Of a DNA stretch of 64,000 bases, positions 37,963 through 47,483 are shown in pieces. Below the pieces are notes generated by a model, which did no database searches, was not told where the DNA came from, and was given only the letters and a program-made list of their open reading frames with translations. Source of the stretch: an uncultured Saprospiraceae bacterium (GTDB lineage Bacteria; Bacteroidota; Bacteroidia; Chitinophagales; Saprospiraceae); NCBI GenBank assembly GCA_937941765.1, contig CALDGQ010000005.1, positions 1 through 64,000 of the forward strand, read 5' to 3'. The position numbers and the translations under genes are program-made. Positions within the stretch are counted from its first letter, which is position 1. Each line of letters opens with the position of its first letter.

Positions 37963-38691
37963 TTAATTCGTCTGCAAATAACTTTTCTTCAGGTAATAAG
38001 CATGAAAGGAATAAAACTTTTTCACCACTTCCTTAACAAGATCCTCGCCTTCACGACGTAGGGAACCTTTTTTAGAAAAGAGTCCTTTCAACATCAAGCG
38101 ATGATTCAAATTAATATAGTAAGGGAAAGGACGTTGCATGTCATTCAATTCAATATCAGAAACAATCAAAGCTTCGATTCCTGTGGTAGTTTCGGAAGAC
38201 AACTTTCCAACTCTCATGATAAAAGGAGTTTTCCCTTTGATAGAAATGGTTGGATCAGGATTACCTAATTTATCCAAAAATATTCCTTCGGTCACTCCAT
38301 CCAATAAATGAACAGATGAAGTATCCATCATAAAAACGAAATCAGAAAAATCATATTCCTTGTAAAAAGCTTTCATCAAATCTTTGTTGAATTTATCTCT
38401 ATCGGAAATCATTTGTGCACGTTGTACTTTCAACTGTCTTCTCAACCGCTGATCGATATCTTCTAATTCTATAGACTCGGTCAATTTTTTAATATTGTTT
38501 GATTTTGATTCAAGGCGGACAACTAGGACCCCTTTTTTTAGTAAATCAATGCTTTTGATGCTCTTGACACGTTTTGGATAAGTCGTCATACTTGCAGATG
38601 CCCATTGAGCAAAACTAATCTGCGGAGTCAATCCTAACAAGAAAAATGCTGTGAGCGAAAAGATTGTTAATTTTAGTGAGGTATTTTTCAT
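37963..38691 (-). CDS. Secreted hypothetical protein
   Basis: A 242-aa protein with a signal peptide (LTAFFLLGLTPQISFAQ) and no other recognised domain. The mature part is alpha/beta with a charged helix (QLKVQRAQMISDRDKFNKDL), a DFSDFVFMMDTSSVHLLDG segment, and a Tyr/Phe-rich C terminus (VKKFYSFHAYYLKKS). There is no T9SS sorting domain, so it is periplasmic. It is transcribed alone, divergent from the MoxR operon. The function is unknown. Confidence 0.7.
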   Translation of the reverse strand: MKNTSLKLTIFSLTAFFLLGLTPQISFAQWASASMTTYPKRVKSIKSIDLLKKGVLVVRLESKSNNIKKLTESIELEDIDQRLRRQLKVQRAQMISDRDKFNKDLMKAFYKEYDFSDFVFMMDTSSVHLLDGVTEGIFLDKLGNPDPTISIKGKTPFIMRVGKLSSETTTGIEALIVSDIELNDMQRPFPYYINLNHRLMLKGLFSKKGSLRREGEDLVKEVVKKFYSFHAYYLKKSYLQTN

Positions 38692-38861
38692 GATTTGTAT
38701 TTTAAATAAATACGGTTCCCTAAGTGGTTCGTCGATAAATTAGCAACTTAGATGTTAAAATCAATTTAAGGTTTACCGCTAAATAAATCAAGCAATATTT
38801 ATTACTTAAAATTGCAAAAAATTGGTCGTTTTTTTCCTTTTTATTCAATCTGAATTTTAGT

Positions 38862-38869
38862 TATTTTTG
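38862..38869 (+). promoter_or_regulatory. Candidate Bacteroidota -7 box upstream of moxR
   Basis: TATTTTTG matches the Bacteroidota -7 consensus TAnnTTTG and lies 58 bases before the moxR-type start codon. No convincing -33 TTTG box is seen at the usual spacing, so this is tentative. Confidence 0.35.
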
Positions 38870-38927
38870 AGTACCTAAAAAATCAAATTCCAAATCATAC
38901 AAATTGTATAATTAAGCTTTTTCAAAA

Positions 38928-39926
38928 ATGATGCAACAAGCTGTAGATATAGAAGCACTCAATCAGGAAATATTTGCTGAAAGTGAGTTTGTCAAAAGAA
39001 TAACGGATGAAACCGCAAAGGTTATTGTCGGTCAAGAAAAAATGATCGAAAGATTGCTACTTGGTTTATTGGCTCGCGGACATATTCTTTTGGAAGGCCT
39101 TCCTGGGTTAGCGAAGACATTGGCCATTAAGACACTTTCCAAAACGATTTCGGCAAAATATAACCGAATTCAGTTTACGCCAGACCTTTTACCAGCTGAT
39201 ATTATCGGTACAATGATTTACAATCCGAGCACCAATAAATTTACCGTTCGTCAAGGACCTATTTTTGCCAACTTCATTTTGGCTGATGAAATCAATCGTG
39301 CACCTGCAAAAGTTCAAAGTGCATTGTTAGAAGGAATGCAAGAAAGGCAAGTGACCATTGGTACGGAGACTTTTTCATTGGAAGAACCATTCTTAGTATT
39401 GGCAACTCAAAATCCAATCGAACAAGAAGGAACTTATCCGTTGCCAGAAGCACAGATGGATCGTTTCATGTTGAAAGTAAAAATTGGTTATCCAGAAAAA
39501 GAAGAAGAGAAAATAATTGTTCGTCGTAACATGACTGGTGATTTTGAAAAAGTAAACCAAGTTGCAACGACTCAAGAAATTTTGAAAGCTCGTGAAATTG
39601 TCCGTAAAGTTTACATGGATGAAAAAATCGAACAATACATCATCGATATTGTCTTTGCTACTCGTGATCCGAAAAGTTATGGTTTAGAAAAAATTGAGCC
39701 ATTGATTAATTACGGAGGATCGCCAAGAGCGAGTATCAATTTAGCATTGGCATCGAAAGCATATGCATTTTTACAAAGAAGAGGTTATGTGATACCTGAA
39801 GATGTTCGTAATATTTGCCATGATGTGATGCGTCATCGTTTAGGACTAACCTACGAAGCGGAAGCGGAAAACGTTACACAAGAGGACATCATCAACCAAG
39901 TATTAAATGCGGTTGCAGTCCCTTAA
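38928..39926 (+). CDS. MoxR family AAA+ ATPase
   Basis: A 332-aa AAA+ ATPase of the MoxR subfamily. Walker A is LLEGLPGLAKTLAIK, Walker B is FILADEINRAPAKVQSALLE, sensor 1 lies around LVLATQNPIEQEGTYPLPEA, and a C-terminal lid follows (GGSPRASINLALASKAYA). MoxR proteins act as chaperones that mature or load partner proteins carrying von Willebrand A domains. Here the gene heads an operon with DUF58, BatA, BatB and BatC, the classic partners. The Met-Met start at 38928 lies 58 bases after the candidate promoter. Confidence 0.92.
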   Translation: MMQQAVDIEALNQEIFAESEFVKRITDETAKVIVGQEKMIERLLLGLLARGHILLEGLPGLAKTLAIKTLSKTISAKYNRIQFTPDLLPADIIGTMIYNPSTNKFTVRQGPIFANFILADEINRAPAKVQSALLEGMQERQVTIGTETFSLEEPFLVLATQNPIEQEGTYPLPEAQMDRFMLKVKIGYPEKEEEKIIVRRNMTGDFEKVNQVATTQEILKAREIVRKVYMDEKIEQYIIDIVFATRDPKSYGLEKIEPLINYGGSPRASINLALASKAYAFLQRRGYVIPEDVRNICHDVMRHRLGLTYEAEAENVTQEDIINQVLNAVAVP

Positions 39927-40049
39927 ACAAAGATGTTGGTTGCTTCAAGCGTCTCGCTTGAGATGCTATGGAAAGATTCCAAGCATTTCAATCTAGAACT
40001 TGAATCAATATTTTGAAATAAATTCAACGACATCGTTCAATCAAAAACT

Positions 40050-41372
40050 ATGACCTTAATAAGAACTTTCACCCTCCTATTTTTCTTATGTTTTTCGTTC
40101 TCTAGCAATGCGCAGATTGTAGACAAAGAAATTTCTGCCTTATTTAAAAAGCCAAAAAATATCAAATGGTTACGCCATTATCAAGGTACGGTAGATGATA
40201 TGAAAAAAGTAAATATCGCATTGGCTTTTGATGGCAATCAATGTAAAGGCGTCATGGAATATGTTTCTTCCAAAGAAAAAGTCAACTTGAATGGAAGTAT
40301 CAAAAAAGGGAAACTAAAACTAGAAGAAGTGAATGGTAGTCAAGTAACTGGATATATTGAAGGTTCCTTTGACAAAGACTTAATCAATGCAGAATGGAGC
40401 AACTTTGATCATACCGTAGGTGGACAAATTACGGCAGTGGAAATTGACTATCTCAAAAAAGCTGAAATCGTAAAAGAGAATTGGATAAGAGTTTACAAGG
40501 GATTTGTCAATAGCAAACCTGCGGAAGTATTGTTATACAAAATTGACAACACGCAAGTTCATGGTCAAATTTATTTTAATGATGAACACAAGAGCTACAA
40601 CCTGAAAGGCGAGTTTAGCACGGACAATGTATTTAATGTCGAACTCTTTGACAACAACTACAAAAAAGATGGCGAAATTAAAGCTGAACTTACATCAGGA
40701 AAATTCCTAAAAGGATTTTATAAAGACAAGAATGGAAAGAAAACTAGTTCTTCTTTAGAGTTACATCGCAAACTAACTATGGAATCTATTGAGTATGGCG
40801 ATTTTCAATCCAGTTATGATGTCTATTATCCAATTAGTGGAAATGAAAAATTCAATACCTGGTTTAATAAATATGTTGAAGGATTTTTAAATTCATGTCG
40901 TGTAAAAACTAGCCATTTGAAAAAAGATTCCAAGAAAGCTGATAATAGAATGACCAATCGATCCAATGCATGGACGGACATCAGCTACTATTCTGATTTT
41001 ATTATTAGCGGTGGTGTTACCTTCAATAAGTCTTGGTCTGATGAGCAAGAAATCAAGTCTTTCAATTATGATTTGTATTCTGAAAAAGAAATCACTTTGA
41101 AATCTATTTTTCAAGAAGGGTTTGATTTAGAAAAATTGATTCAAAAAGAAATAAGAGTTGGTCTCAAAAATAACGAGCTAAACAAAGATAGTGATTTTAG
41201 AAAATGGATTAAGAAAGAAACTTTTGGAAATTTTACGATCCGAAAAGATGGCATTAATTTCAGTACTGACTTTAATGCACTTTATGGAAAACAAAGTGTT
41301 ACCATTCCATTCGGAAAATTAAAACCATATATCAAAAAAGAAAGTGCAGTTTATCGACTGACTTCAAATTAA
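40050..41372 (+). CDS. Secreted DUF3298-type protein in the Bat operon
   Basis: A 440-aa secreted protein with signal peptide LFFLCFSFSSNAQ. The N-terminal half is a repetitive beta region resembling membrane-lipoprotein beta-sheets (GNQCKGVMEYVSSKEKVNLN). The C-terminal half (about 265-435) matches DUF3298/RsiV-like modules: YDVYYPISGNEKFNTWFNKY, NYDLYSEKEITLKSIFQEG and ALYGKQSVTIPFGKLKPYI. These domains bind cell-wall or lysozyme-type ligands in RsiV, but no ligand is known here. It lies between moxR and the DUF58 gene, an unusual insertion in this operon. Confidence 0.75.
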   Translation: MTLIRTFTLLFFLCFSFSSNAQIVDKEISALFKKPKNIKWLRHYQGTVDDMKKVNIALAFDGNQCKGVMEYVSSKEKVNLNGSIKKGKLKLEEVNGSQVTGYIEGSFDKDLINAEWSNFDHTVGGQITAVEIDYLKKAEIVKENWIRVYKGFVNSKPAEVLLYKIDNTQVHGQIYFNDEHKSYNLKGEFSTDNVFNVELFDNNYKKDGEIKAELTSGKFLKGFYKDKNGKKTSSSLELHRKLTMESIEYGDFQSSYDVYYPISGNEKFNTWFNKYVEGFLNSCRVKTSHLKKDSKKADNRMTNRSNAWTDISYYSDFIISGGVTFNKSWSDEQEIKSFNYDLYSEKEITLKSIFQEGFDLEKLIQKEIRVGLKNNELNKDSDFRKWIKKETFGNFTIRKDGINFSTDFNALYGKQSVTIPFGKLKPYIKKESAVYRLTSN

Positions 41373-41392
41373 TACCATTTAGATTTAGATCA

Positions 41393-42262
41393 ATGGAAAC
41401 TAGTGAGCTATTAAAAAAAGTTCGGAAAATTGAAATCAAAACGAAAGGCCTAAGTAGTCAGATTTTTTCTGGTGAATACCAAAGTGCTTTCAAAGGTCGT
41501 GGTATGTCTTTCAGTGAAGTCCGCCCCTACCACTATGGCGATGATGTTCGTAATATTGACTGGAACGTAACCGCTCGTACTGGAGATGCGCATGTCAAAG
41601 TTTTTGAAGAAGAAAGAGAATTGACCTTGATGTTATTGGTAGATATTTCTGCATCCCAAGCTTTTGGTGCTTCTGAAGAAACCAAAAATGAAGTGGTTAC
41701 TTTGATTTCTGCTGTTCTTGCTTTTTCTGCTACTAATAATAATGACAAAGTCGGTTGTATATTTTTTACAGATAGAATTGAAAAATTTATTCCACCGAAA
41801 AAAGGAAAACAACACATCCTCAGAATCATTCGTGAGTTATTAGATTACCAACCAGCAGGTAAAAAAACCAGCCTCAAAGTTGCACTAGAATATTTGAACA
41901 ACGTAATCAAGAAGAAGTGTATCACTTTCATTTTATCTGATTTCGTTTCTGAAAAATATGATGCAGCTTTAAAGATTACCGCAAGACGTCATGATGTCAT
42001 TGGCATCCATATGTATGACCAAACTGAAAAGGAACTTCCAAATGTTGGATTGATACGTTCTTACGATATGGAGACTGGTCAGGAAAATATAATCGACACT
42101 TCTAGTAAAGCAGTACGTCAAAAACATGCACAGGCATTTGAAGATAATTTCAAATATTTCACTACCAACTTCAATAAATGTGGAGCCGATTATATTTCGC
42201 TGGAGACCAAAGAGTCTTACGTAAATGCATTACTTAAATTTTTCAAAAAGCGAGGTAGATAA
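41393..42262 (+). CDS. DUF58 domain protein (Bat operon)
   Basis: A 289-aa cytoplasmic DUF58 protein. The family signature is GRGMSFSEVRPYHYGDDVRN, followed by IDWNVTARTGDAHVKVFEEE. Next comes a von Willebrand A-like fold with a MIDAS-type DISAS motif (LLVDISASQAFG). DUF58 proteins are standard MoxR partners. The stop codon directly abuts the ATG of the next gene, so translation is coupled. Confidence 0.92.
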   Translation: METSELLKKVRKIEIKTKGLSSQIFSGEYQSAFKGRGMSFSEVRPYHYGDDVRNIDWNVTARTGDAHVKVFEEERELTLMLLVDISASQAFGASEETKNEVVTLISAVLAFSATNNNDKVGCIFFTDRIEKFIPPKKGKQHILRIIRELLDYQPAGKKTSLKVALEYLNNVIKKKCITFILSDFVSEKYDAALKITARRHDVIGIHMYDQTEKELPNVGLIRSYDMETGQENIIDTSSKAVRQKHAQAFEDNFKYFTTNFNKCGADYISLETKESYVNALLKFFKKRGR

Positions 42263-43909
42263 ATGAAGCATTGGGTACTCTATATAATATGTCTTTTCCT
42301 TTGTAATTCGCTTTTTGGTCAAGTGACGGTGACAACTCAACTGAGTCCTCCTCCATACAAAAGTGGTCAGCCGATAAAAATGCGTGTAGAAATCAAGCAT
42401 CAAAAAGATGTTGAGATTAAGGAATTTATAACCGAACAAATTCTTGATGTATTCAAAATCCAAAATGAACCAAGTGATTTTAAGACGGTTCAAAATGGGT
42501 CGCAAGTCGTTTTGCAAAAAGACATCGTGATCATTCCAAAAAAATATGGAGATCTTATGCTTTCTGCGGTCATGGCAGGTTATACTTTGAATGGAAAAGA
42601 AAAGATTGCTTTTTCAAAATATAAAAAAGTAGTTGTTCAAGATTCAGGAGGAGGAGAGCCAGAAAAAACTTCAGTCACTCCAATAGATCAAAGTGTTGCT
42701 ATGATGAATGAAATGATAGCTGGCATGAACAACAAAGGTCCTGAAGAAATAGGAGGTGGTCTAGCAGGCAACGCTTCTTCTAGTCCTCCAATTGGAAGCG
42801 ATCCAATCGCCAACCCATACGGAGAAATAAAAGACATCAAACCAATTGTCGAAGAACCTTTAAGATTCTCAGATTTCCTCCCCTACTTGATTGCCATTTT
42901 TATTTTGGTCGCTTTAATTTCTGCCATCTTCCATTTTCTCAACAAAAGAAAACAACCAGAAGCAGCACCTGAAACTGAAGTTTGGGTTCCAGCACATCAG
43001 ACAGCACTTGCTGGTTTGACGGAATTAAAAAACAAACAACTTTGGCAAAATGGAGAAGTCAAAGCTTATCAAACAGAGTTGACACGTATCATCAGACAGT
43101 ATCTTGAAAATCGTTTTGAAATTAATGCACTCGAAATGACTTCTGATGATATCGTATATCATTTGAAAAAGAAAACTTCTGTTTCTGATCCGCAACAAGG
43201 GAAGGTAAAAGATATTTTGCAAATTGCGGATTTGGTCAAATTCGCCAAAGCCAATCCACCTGTCAACATCAATGAACAGTTTTGGAGTGATGCTGAAAAT
43301 TTTGTCCAAGAAACGAAGACAGATGAAATTCCACTTTCATTTTTAGAAAGACAACCTGGTTATCAAGCGGAGCAAGGTGCAATGCAAAAAGGAGCAGCAG
43401 TCGCTGGAATCGTAGGAGCAACCACTACCGGAGTAGGACTTACCAACACCTTATCCACAGACATGTTGGCAAGTCGAATCAAACGGTTTGTAGCAATGAT
43501 TATAGATAGCATTTGTTTCAGTTTATTGTATACCCTAATTTCTACTTCGATGTTTTTCTTAATTGGAGTTGAGAATTTTTCAGCAACGGCAGCGATTCTA
43601 TTTTATGTCATATTGCTATCGATGGTATTTGTTGTTTACTGGCTAATTTTCGGTTACTTCAATGCAAATCATCGACAAACATTGGGCAAGAAAGCACTGG
43701 GTATTGTGGTAACCGACAAAGAAGGAGGACCATTGCCATTAAGTAAAGCAAGTATGCGTTCGCTGATTTATTTTGCGGAGAGCATCATTTTTCTACCTAT
43801 ACTTTGGATTTTCTTTGACAAGGAAAAACAAACTCTACACGACAAAGCTGTGAATAGCATAGTGATCAAAAAAGAATTTAAAAAAGAGGCAGCTGCAACT
43901 AATGTTTAG
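42263..43909 (+). CDS. BatD-like protein fused to RDD membrane domain
   Basis: A 548-aa protein. Signal peptide (ICLFLCNSLFGQ) and a BatD-like beta domain (SPPPYKSGQPIKMRVEI, QVVLQKDIVIIPKKYGDLML), then a Gly-rich linker and a transmembrane helix (LIAIFILVALISAIFHFL). A cytoplasmic helical region follows at about 245-365. An RDD domain is at about 408-540 with its helices, carrying SRIKRFVAMIIDS, the internal NHRQTLGKKALGIVV and TLHDKAVNSIVI. RDD domains are small membrane modules, in some cases linked to ion transport. The fusion gives one protein that spans periplasm, membrane and cytoplasm in a Bat complex. It overlaps batA by eight bases. Confidence 0.82.
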   Translation: MKHWVLYIICLFLCNSLFGQVTVTTQLSPPPYKSGQPIKMRVEIKHQKDVEIKEFITEQILDVFKIQNEPSDFKTVQNGSQVVLQKDIVIIPKKYGDLMLSAVMAGYTLNGKEKIAFSKYKKVVVQDSGGGEPEKTSVTPIDQSVAMMNEMIAGMNNKGPEEIGGGLAGNASSSPPIGSDPIANPYGEIKDIKPIVEEPLRFSDFLPYLIAIFILVALISAIFHFLNKRKQPEAAPETEVWVPAHQTALAGLTELKNKQLWQNGEVKAYQTELTRIIRQYLENRFEINALEMTSDDIVYHLKKKTSVSDPQQGKVKDILQIADLVKFAKANPPVNINEQFWSDAENFVQETKTDEIPLSFLERQPGYQAEQGAMQKGAAVAGIVGATTTGVGLTNTLSTDMLASRIKRFVAMIIDSICFSLLYTLISTSMFFLIGVENFSATAAILFYVILLSMVFVVYWLIFGYFNANHRQTLGKKALGIVVTDKEGGPLPLSKASMRSLIYFAESIIFLPILWIFFDKEKQTLHDKAVNSIVIKKEFKKEAAATNV

Positions 43910-44909
43910 TTTAATCGGAAATATCAATTTTGTAAATCCACTTTTTTTCCTCCTGTTATTGTTGGTCCCAATATTGGCTGTCTGGTACTTTTTGAAAAGA
44001 GGAAAACGTTTTCCATTATTAAGAATGTCGGCGAATGGAGCCAATGGAGTCACTACTTCATTGAGAGGAAAATTCAGAGCATTGCTTCCAATTCTTAGAA
44101 TACTGAGTATCGCTGCATTAGTGATTGCGATGGCGAGACCACAAGAAATTTTGAAAGAAGAAGAAGTCAAAGCGGATGGAATTGATATTGTTTTAGCTAT
44201 GGATTTATCGAGTAGTATGTTGGCGCAAGATTTTCAGCCAGATCGATTAGAAGTTAGTAAGGCAGTAGCAATTGAATTTGTAGAAAAAAGGAAACATGAT
44301 AGAATTGGGTTAGCTGTTTTTGCAGGTGAGAGTTTTACCCAATGTCCTTTGACCACCGATCATCGGGTTGTTCAAGAATTTTTGAGCAGTCTCCAATGTG
44401 GCATGCTAGAAGATGGAACTGCAATTGGAATGGGATTGGCGACCGCAGTCAATCGCTTAAAAGATAGTGAAGTCAAAAGTAAAGTTGTCATTCTACTAAC
44501 GGATGGTGTCAATAATCAAGGATATGTTAAACCGATTACTGCTGCGGAAATTGCTAGAGAATTTGAGGTAAAAGTATACACAATTGGTGTTGGTTCAACA
44601 GGGCAAGCACGTTCTCCAGTAAGAAGAAGACAAAATGGGCAATATATTTTCGGGATGTCCAAAGTTGAAATTGATGAAGCGTTATTGACAAAGATTTCAG
44701 AAATGACAGGCGGAAAATATTTCCGTGCGACTACTGCCGAAAATTTACAAAGAATTTATGACGAAATAGATCGTTTAGAAAAAACAGAAATTGAAGTCAC
44801 GAGTTTTAATAGATACAATGAAGAATTTTATCCGTTTGTTTTCATCGCGATTCTCTTTTTGTTAATTGAGGTATTGTTGAGATATACGGTGTTGCGGGTG
44901 ATTCCTTAA
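43902..44909 (+). CDS. batA: BatA, von Willebrand A membrane protein
   Basis: A 335-aa inner-membrane protein of the aerotolerance (Bat) family. N-terminal helices (FFLLLLLVPILAVWYFLKR) are followed by a second helix and a vWA domain with an intact MIDAS: DLSSSML (DxSxS), the TDGVNN acidic loop, and a Thr in TTDHR. A C-terminal helix (FVFIAILFLLIEVLLRY) closes it. It probably binds Mg2+-dependent partners in the periplasm and is a client of the MoxR ATPase. It overlaps the BatD-like gene. Confidence 0.92.
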   Translation: MFSLIGNINFVNPLFFLLLLLVPILAVWYFLKRGKRFPLLRMSANGANGVTTSLRGKFRALLPILRILSIAALVIAMARPQEILKEEEVKADGIDIVLAMDLSSSMLAQDFQPDRLEVSKAVAIEFVEKRKHDRIGLAVFAGESFTQCPLTTDHRVVQEFLSSLQCGMLEDGTAIGMGLATAVNRLKDSEVKSKVVILLTDGVNNQGYVKPITAAEIAREFEVKVYTIGVGSTGQARSPVRRRQNGQYIFGMSKVEIDEALLTKISEMTGGKYFRATTAENLQRIYDEIDRLEKTEIEVTSFNRYNEEFYPFVFIAILFLLIEVLLRYTVLRVIP

Positions 44910-45099
44910 GTAGATATTTGGACTTTTAGAGGTTTAGATTTTTGGATGCTTGGTCTTCAAAGGAAATTTTGGTTTTGAATTAAGCATTTCCTTTAGGCAT
45001 TTTGGGATAATTCTTATTCAAATAAAAAGGATATGTCTAAATATCAAATCCCGCGTCATAACGATATAAACCAATTTTTAAACTTTAAACAAAACATTC

Positions 45100-46128
45100 T
45101 TGTTCAGATTCGAAACATACGAGCACTTATACGCATTAATCGGGATTCCAATCTTGATTATACTGTTTTTCATATTCTGGTCAAAGCGCAAAAAGGCGAT
45201 TGAAACCTTAATCAGCAGTAACCTAATGCAACGCGTGGCACCCTATGCATCTGCCAACAAACACTTTTTAAAATTTGGTCTAGTGACCTTTGCCTTGTTG
45301 TTTCTCATCATCGGATATGCCAATCCTCAATGGGCAGGTAAACGACAAAAGATACAAAGCAAAGGAGTAGATGTGTTTATTGCGATTGATATTTCCAACA
45401 GTATGCTAGCAGAGGATGTTAAACCTAGCCGAATGGAACGTGCGCAACGATTTGCACAAAACCTAGTCAACGAATTAAAAGGAGAAAGAATTGGAACCAT
45501 CATTTTTGCAGGAAGTGCTTATTTGCAAATGCCTTTGACAACGGATTATGCAGCAGCACAAATGTTTGTCAAAAGTGCGAACCCAAATCTAGCACCATCA
45601 CAAGGAACTGCGATTGAAGAAGCAATTGATTTGGCAGAAAGAAATTTTGAAGAAGATAGTAAGCATCACAAGTCGATGATTATTATTTCTGACGGAGAAA
45701 ATCATGAACCAGAAGCGATTCAAAGAGCAAAAGAAGCCAATCAAAATGGGTTGTTGATTTATACGGTTGGAGTTGGAACAGAAGCAGGCGGTTTGATTCC
45801 AGTTATTGAAAATGGTCGGAGAGCTTTCAAAAAAGATAAGACAGGAACGACAGTAAAAACTACTCTGAATGAACAGATGCTTAGAGATTTGGCGGATGCA
45901 GGTCGTGGAGAATATTACAACTTGAACTCTGGCAATCAAATTGTAACTGCCATTAAAAAAAGAATTGACAAGATTGAGAAACGAGAATTGGAACATCAAT
46001 CGTTTACAGATTATGAAAGTTACTTTCAATATTTTATAGGATTTGGATTATTACTTTTAGTCATCGATTTTCTAATCGGTTTTAGAAAAAGTAAAGTGAT
46101 GGAAGAGAAAGATATTTTCAGTATTTGA
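45100..46128 (+). CDS. batB: BatB, von Willebrand A membrane protein
   Basis: A 342-aa paralogue of BatA with N-terminal helices (ALIGIPILIILFFIFW), a vWA MIDAS motif (IAIDISNSMLAEDV, then TTDYAAAQMF and SDGENHE), and a C-terminal helix (YFIGFGLLLLVIDFLIGF). The start is TTG at 45100: the frame reads Phe-Arg-Phe-Glu right after it, as BatB proteins begin, and no ATG lies between the upstream stop and the first helix. It is separated from batA by 190 bases, a gap that may hold an extra promoter. Confidence 0.9.
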   Translation: MFRFETYEHLYALIGIPILIILFFIFWSKRKKAIETLISSNLMQRVAPYASANKHFLKFGLVTFALLFLIIGYANPQWAGKRQKIQSKGVDVFIAIDISNSMLAEDVKPSRMERAQRFAQNLVNELKGERIGTIIFAGSAYLQMPLTTDYAAAQMFVKSANPNLAPSQGTAIEEAIDLAERNFEEDSKHHKSMIIISDGENHEPEAIQRAKEANQNGLLIYTVGVGTEAGGLIPVIENGRRAFKKDKTGTTVKTTLNEQMLRDLADAGRGEYYNLNSGNQIVTAIKKRIDKIEKRELEHQSFTDYESYFQYFIGFGLLLLVIDFLIGFRKSKVMEEKDIFSI

Positions 46129-46148
46129 TAATTTGAACTGAACTAATT

Positions 46149-46934
46149 ATGAAAAAATTTATAATTCTATTTGTACTTTTTACAGTATACACTTCTATTT
46201 CTTTTGCACAAAGTGAACATAAACTATTGCGCAAAGGAGACAATGCTTATTTCAATCAGGATTTTACAAATGCGGAAGAAAATTATCGGAAAGCACTTGA
46301 AAAAAAGGGGGAAGCTCAACACGGTAGTTACAATTTAGGAAATGCGATTTACAATCAGCAACGTTTTGAAGAAGCAGCCAAGCATTATGAAAGAGCTGCA
46401 GAAACTGCAACCGATCCTACTTTAAAAAGTAATGCTTATTACAACTTGGGCAACACGCATTTCCAAGCACAAGATTTTGAAAAAAGTATTGAATCTTATA
46501 TCAAATCACTAGAGACCAATCCAGAAGATCCAGACACACAACATAATTTAGATCTAGCCAGAAAAATGAAAGAGCTGCAGCAACAACAGCAGCAGCAACA
46601 ACAGGATCAGGAGCAAAACGAAGATCAAGAGCAACAAGAACAGGATCAGCAACAACAGCAACAGCAGCAGCAAGAGGGAGAAAAACAAGAAGAGCAGGAT
46701 AAAGAAAAAAGTGAAGAAGAACAGCAGCAAGAACAAGAAGAACCACAAGAAGGTGAACAAGATAAAGAAATGGAGGAAGGTTCTGAAGAACAACAAAGCT
46801 ACGGTGAAGAAAAAGATCTGAACAAAGAAGAAGCAATGGAGCTGCTAAAAATCATGGATGATGAAGAGAAAAAAGTCCAAGAGAAAATGAGAAAAGCGCA
46901 AGGCAGTAAAGGGAAGAAGGATAAGGATTGGTAG
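46149..46934 (+). CDS. batC: BatC, TPR protein with Gln/Glu-rich tail
   Basis: A 261-aa periplasmic or membrane-attached protein. Signal peptide (LFTVYTSISFAQ), three tetratricopeptide repeats (KGDNAYFNQDFTNAEENYRK, then YNLGNAIYNQQRFEEAAKHY and YNLGNTHFQAQDFEKSIESY), then a long low-complexity Gln/Glu/Lys tail from about 138. The CAG/GAA-rich DNA of the tail is prone to slippage. BatC is thought to scaffold BatA and BatB. It starts 20 bases after batB and ends the operon; a following BatE is missing and BatD has moved upstream. Confidence 0.9.
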   Translation: MKKFIILFVLFTVYTSISFAQSEHKLLRKGDNAYFNQDFTNAEENYRKALEKKGEAQHGSYNLGNAIYNQQRFEEAAKHYERAAETATDPTLKSNAYYNLGNTHFQAQDFEKSIESYIKSLETNPEDPDTQHNLDLARKMKELQQQQQQQQQDQEQNEDQEQQEQDQQQQQQQQQEGEKQEEQDKEKSEEEQQQEQEEPQEGEQDKEMEEGSEEQQSYGEEKDLNKEEAMELLKIMDDEEKKVQEKMRKAQGSKGKKDKDW

Positions 46935-47359
46935 CGGGAATTGAACCGCAGAATATCGAATCTTGAATGTCGAATGTCGAAATGGAAGACGTGTCCTTGT
47001 TACGTGTCCATGCAGGGATATTCAGGAGTAACAAATTCCGTCTTTTTGAATTATTTTGGATGCACTAAATACGATTTACATATATTCTGAATAATCATCA
47101 ATATCCCTGCTTTTTCTTTTTTTGAATTTTGGTTGGCTAAAAGGAATAAGCCGTTTCACGGTTCACTTGAATCAAATGTCCTCTGGGACTTTTGATTTCG
47201 TTCATGTCGAACATATAAAATCGGCCTCCCGTTACAAAATCCAAGTTTATGTTTGTCTTAACTTAATTTGTAACAATTTGAATACGTTGTTTAATTTTAA
47301 CGTAATTACCCCGTTTTATTGGGTTTCTACGTAAAATTGATGCATTATCCCAAAAAAAT

Positions 47360-47480
47360 TAGAATCCAACTACTTGGTTATCAATGTTTTGTCTACTTCT
47401 GAATACCCCCATGTATGCTGCCCGAGCAACAATCCCTCCTTTTTTAAAACTACCGTTTATATATAAGTTGAAAAAACTCC
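47360..47480 (-). other. Remnant or template resembling a DGR variable region
   Basis: The minus strand reads NLYINGSFKKGGIVARAAY then MGVFRSRQNIDNQVVGF and stops. The pattern (G-S ... ARAAY ... R ... VGF) resembles the C-terminal end of formylglycine-generating-enzyme-like or DGR-target proteins (RSAYR...VGFR). There is no upstream gene body, so it is a remnant, a non-coding template repeat or chance. No reverse transcriptase is seen in the window. Confidence 0.3.
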
Positions 47481-47483
47481 AAC

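Noticed and set aside
45598-46029. 143-aa antisense frame in batB
   Set aside because: No signal or motif; opposite a confident gene.
46501-46836. Leu/Val-rich antisense frames opposite batC
   Set aside because: They arise from the Gln/Glu codon runs (CAG, GAA) of the BatC tail read backward (CTG, TTC). Not genes.
47122-47334. 70-aa plus-strand frame
   Set aside because: Not protein-like. The opposite strand looks more like coding remnant.
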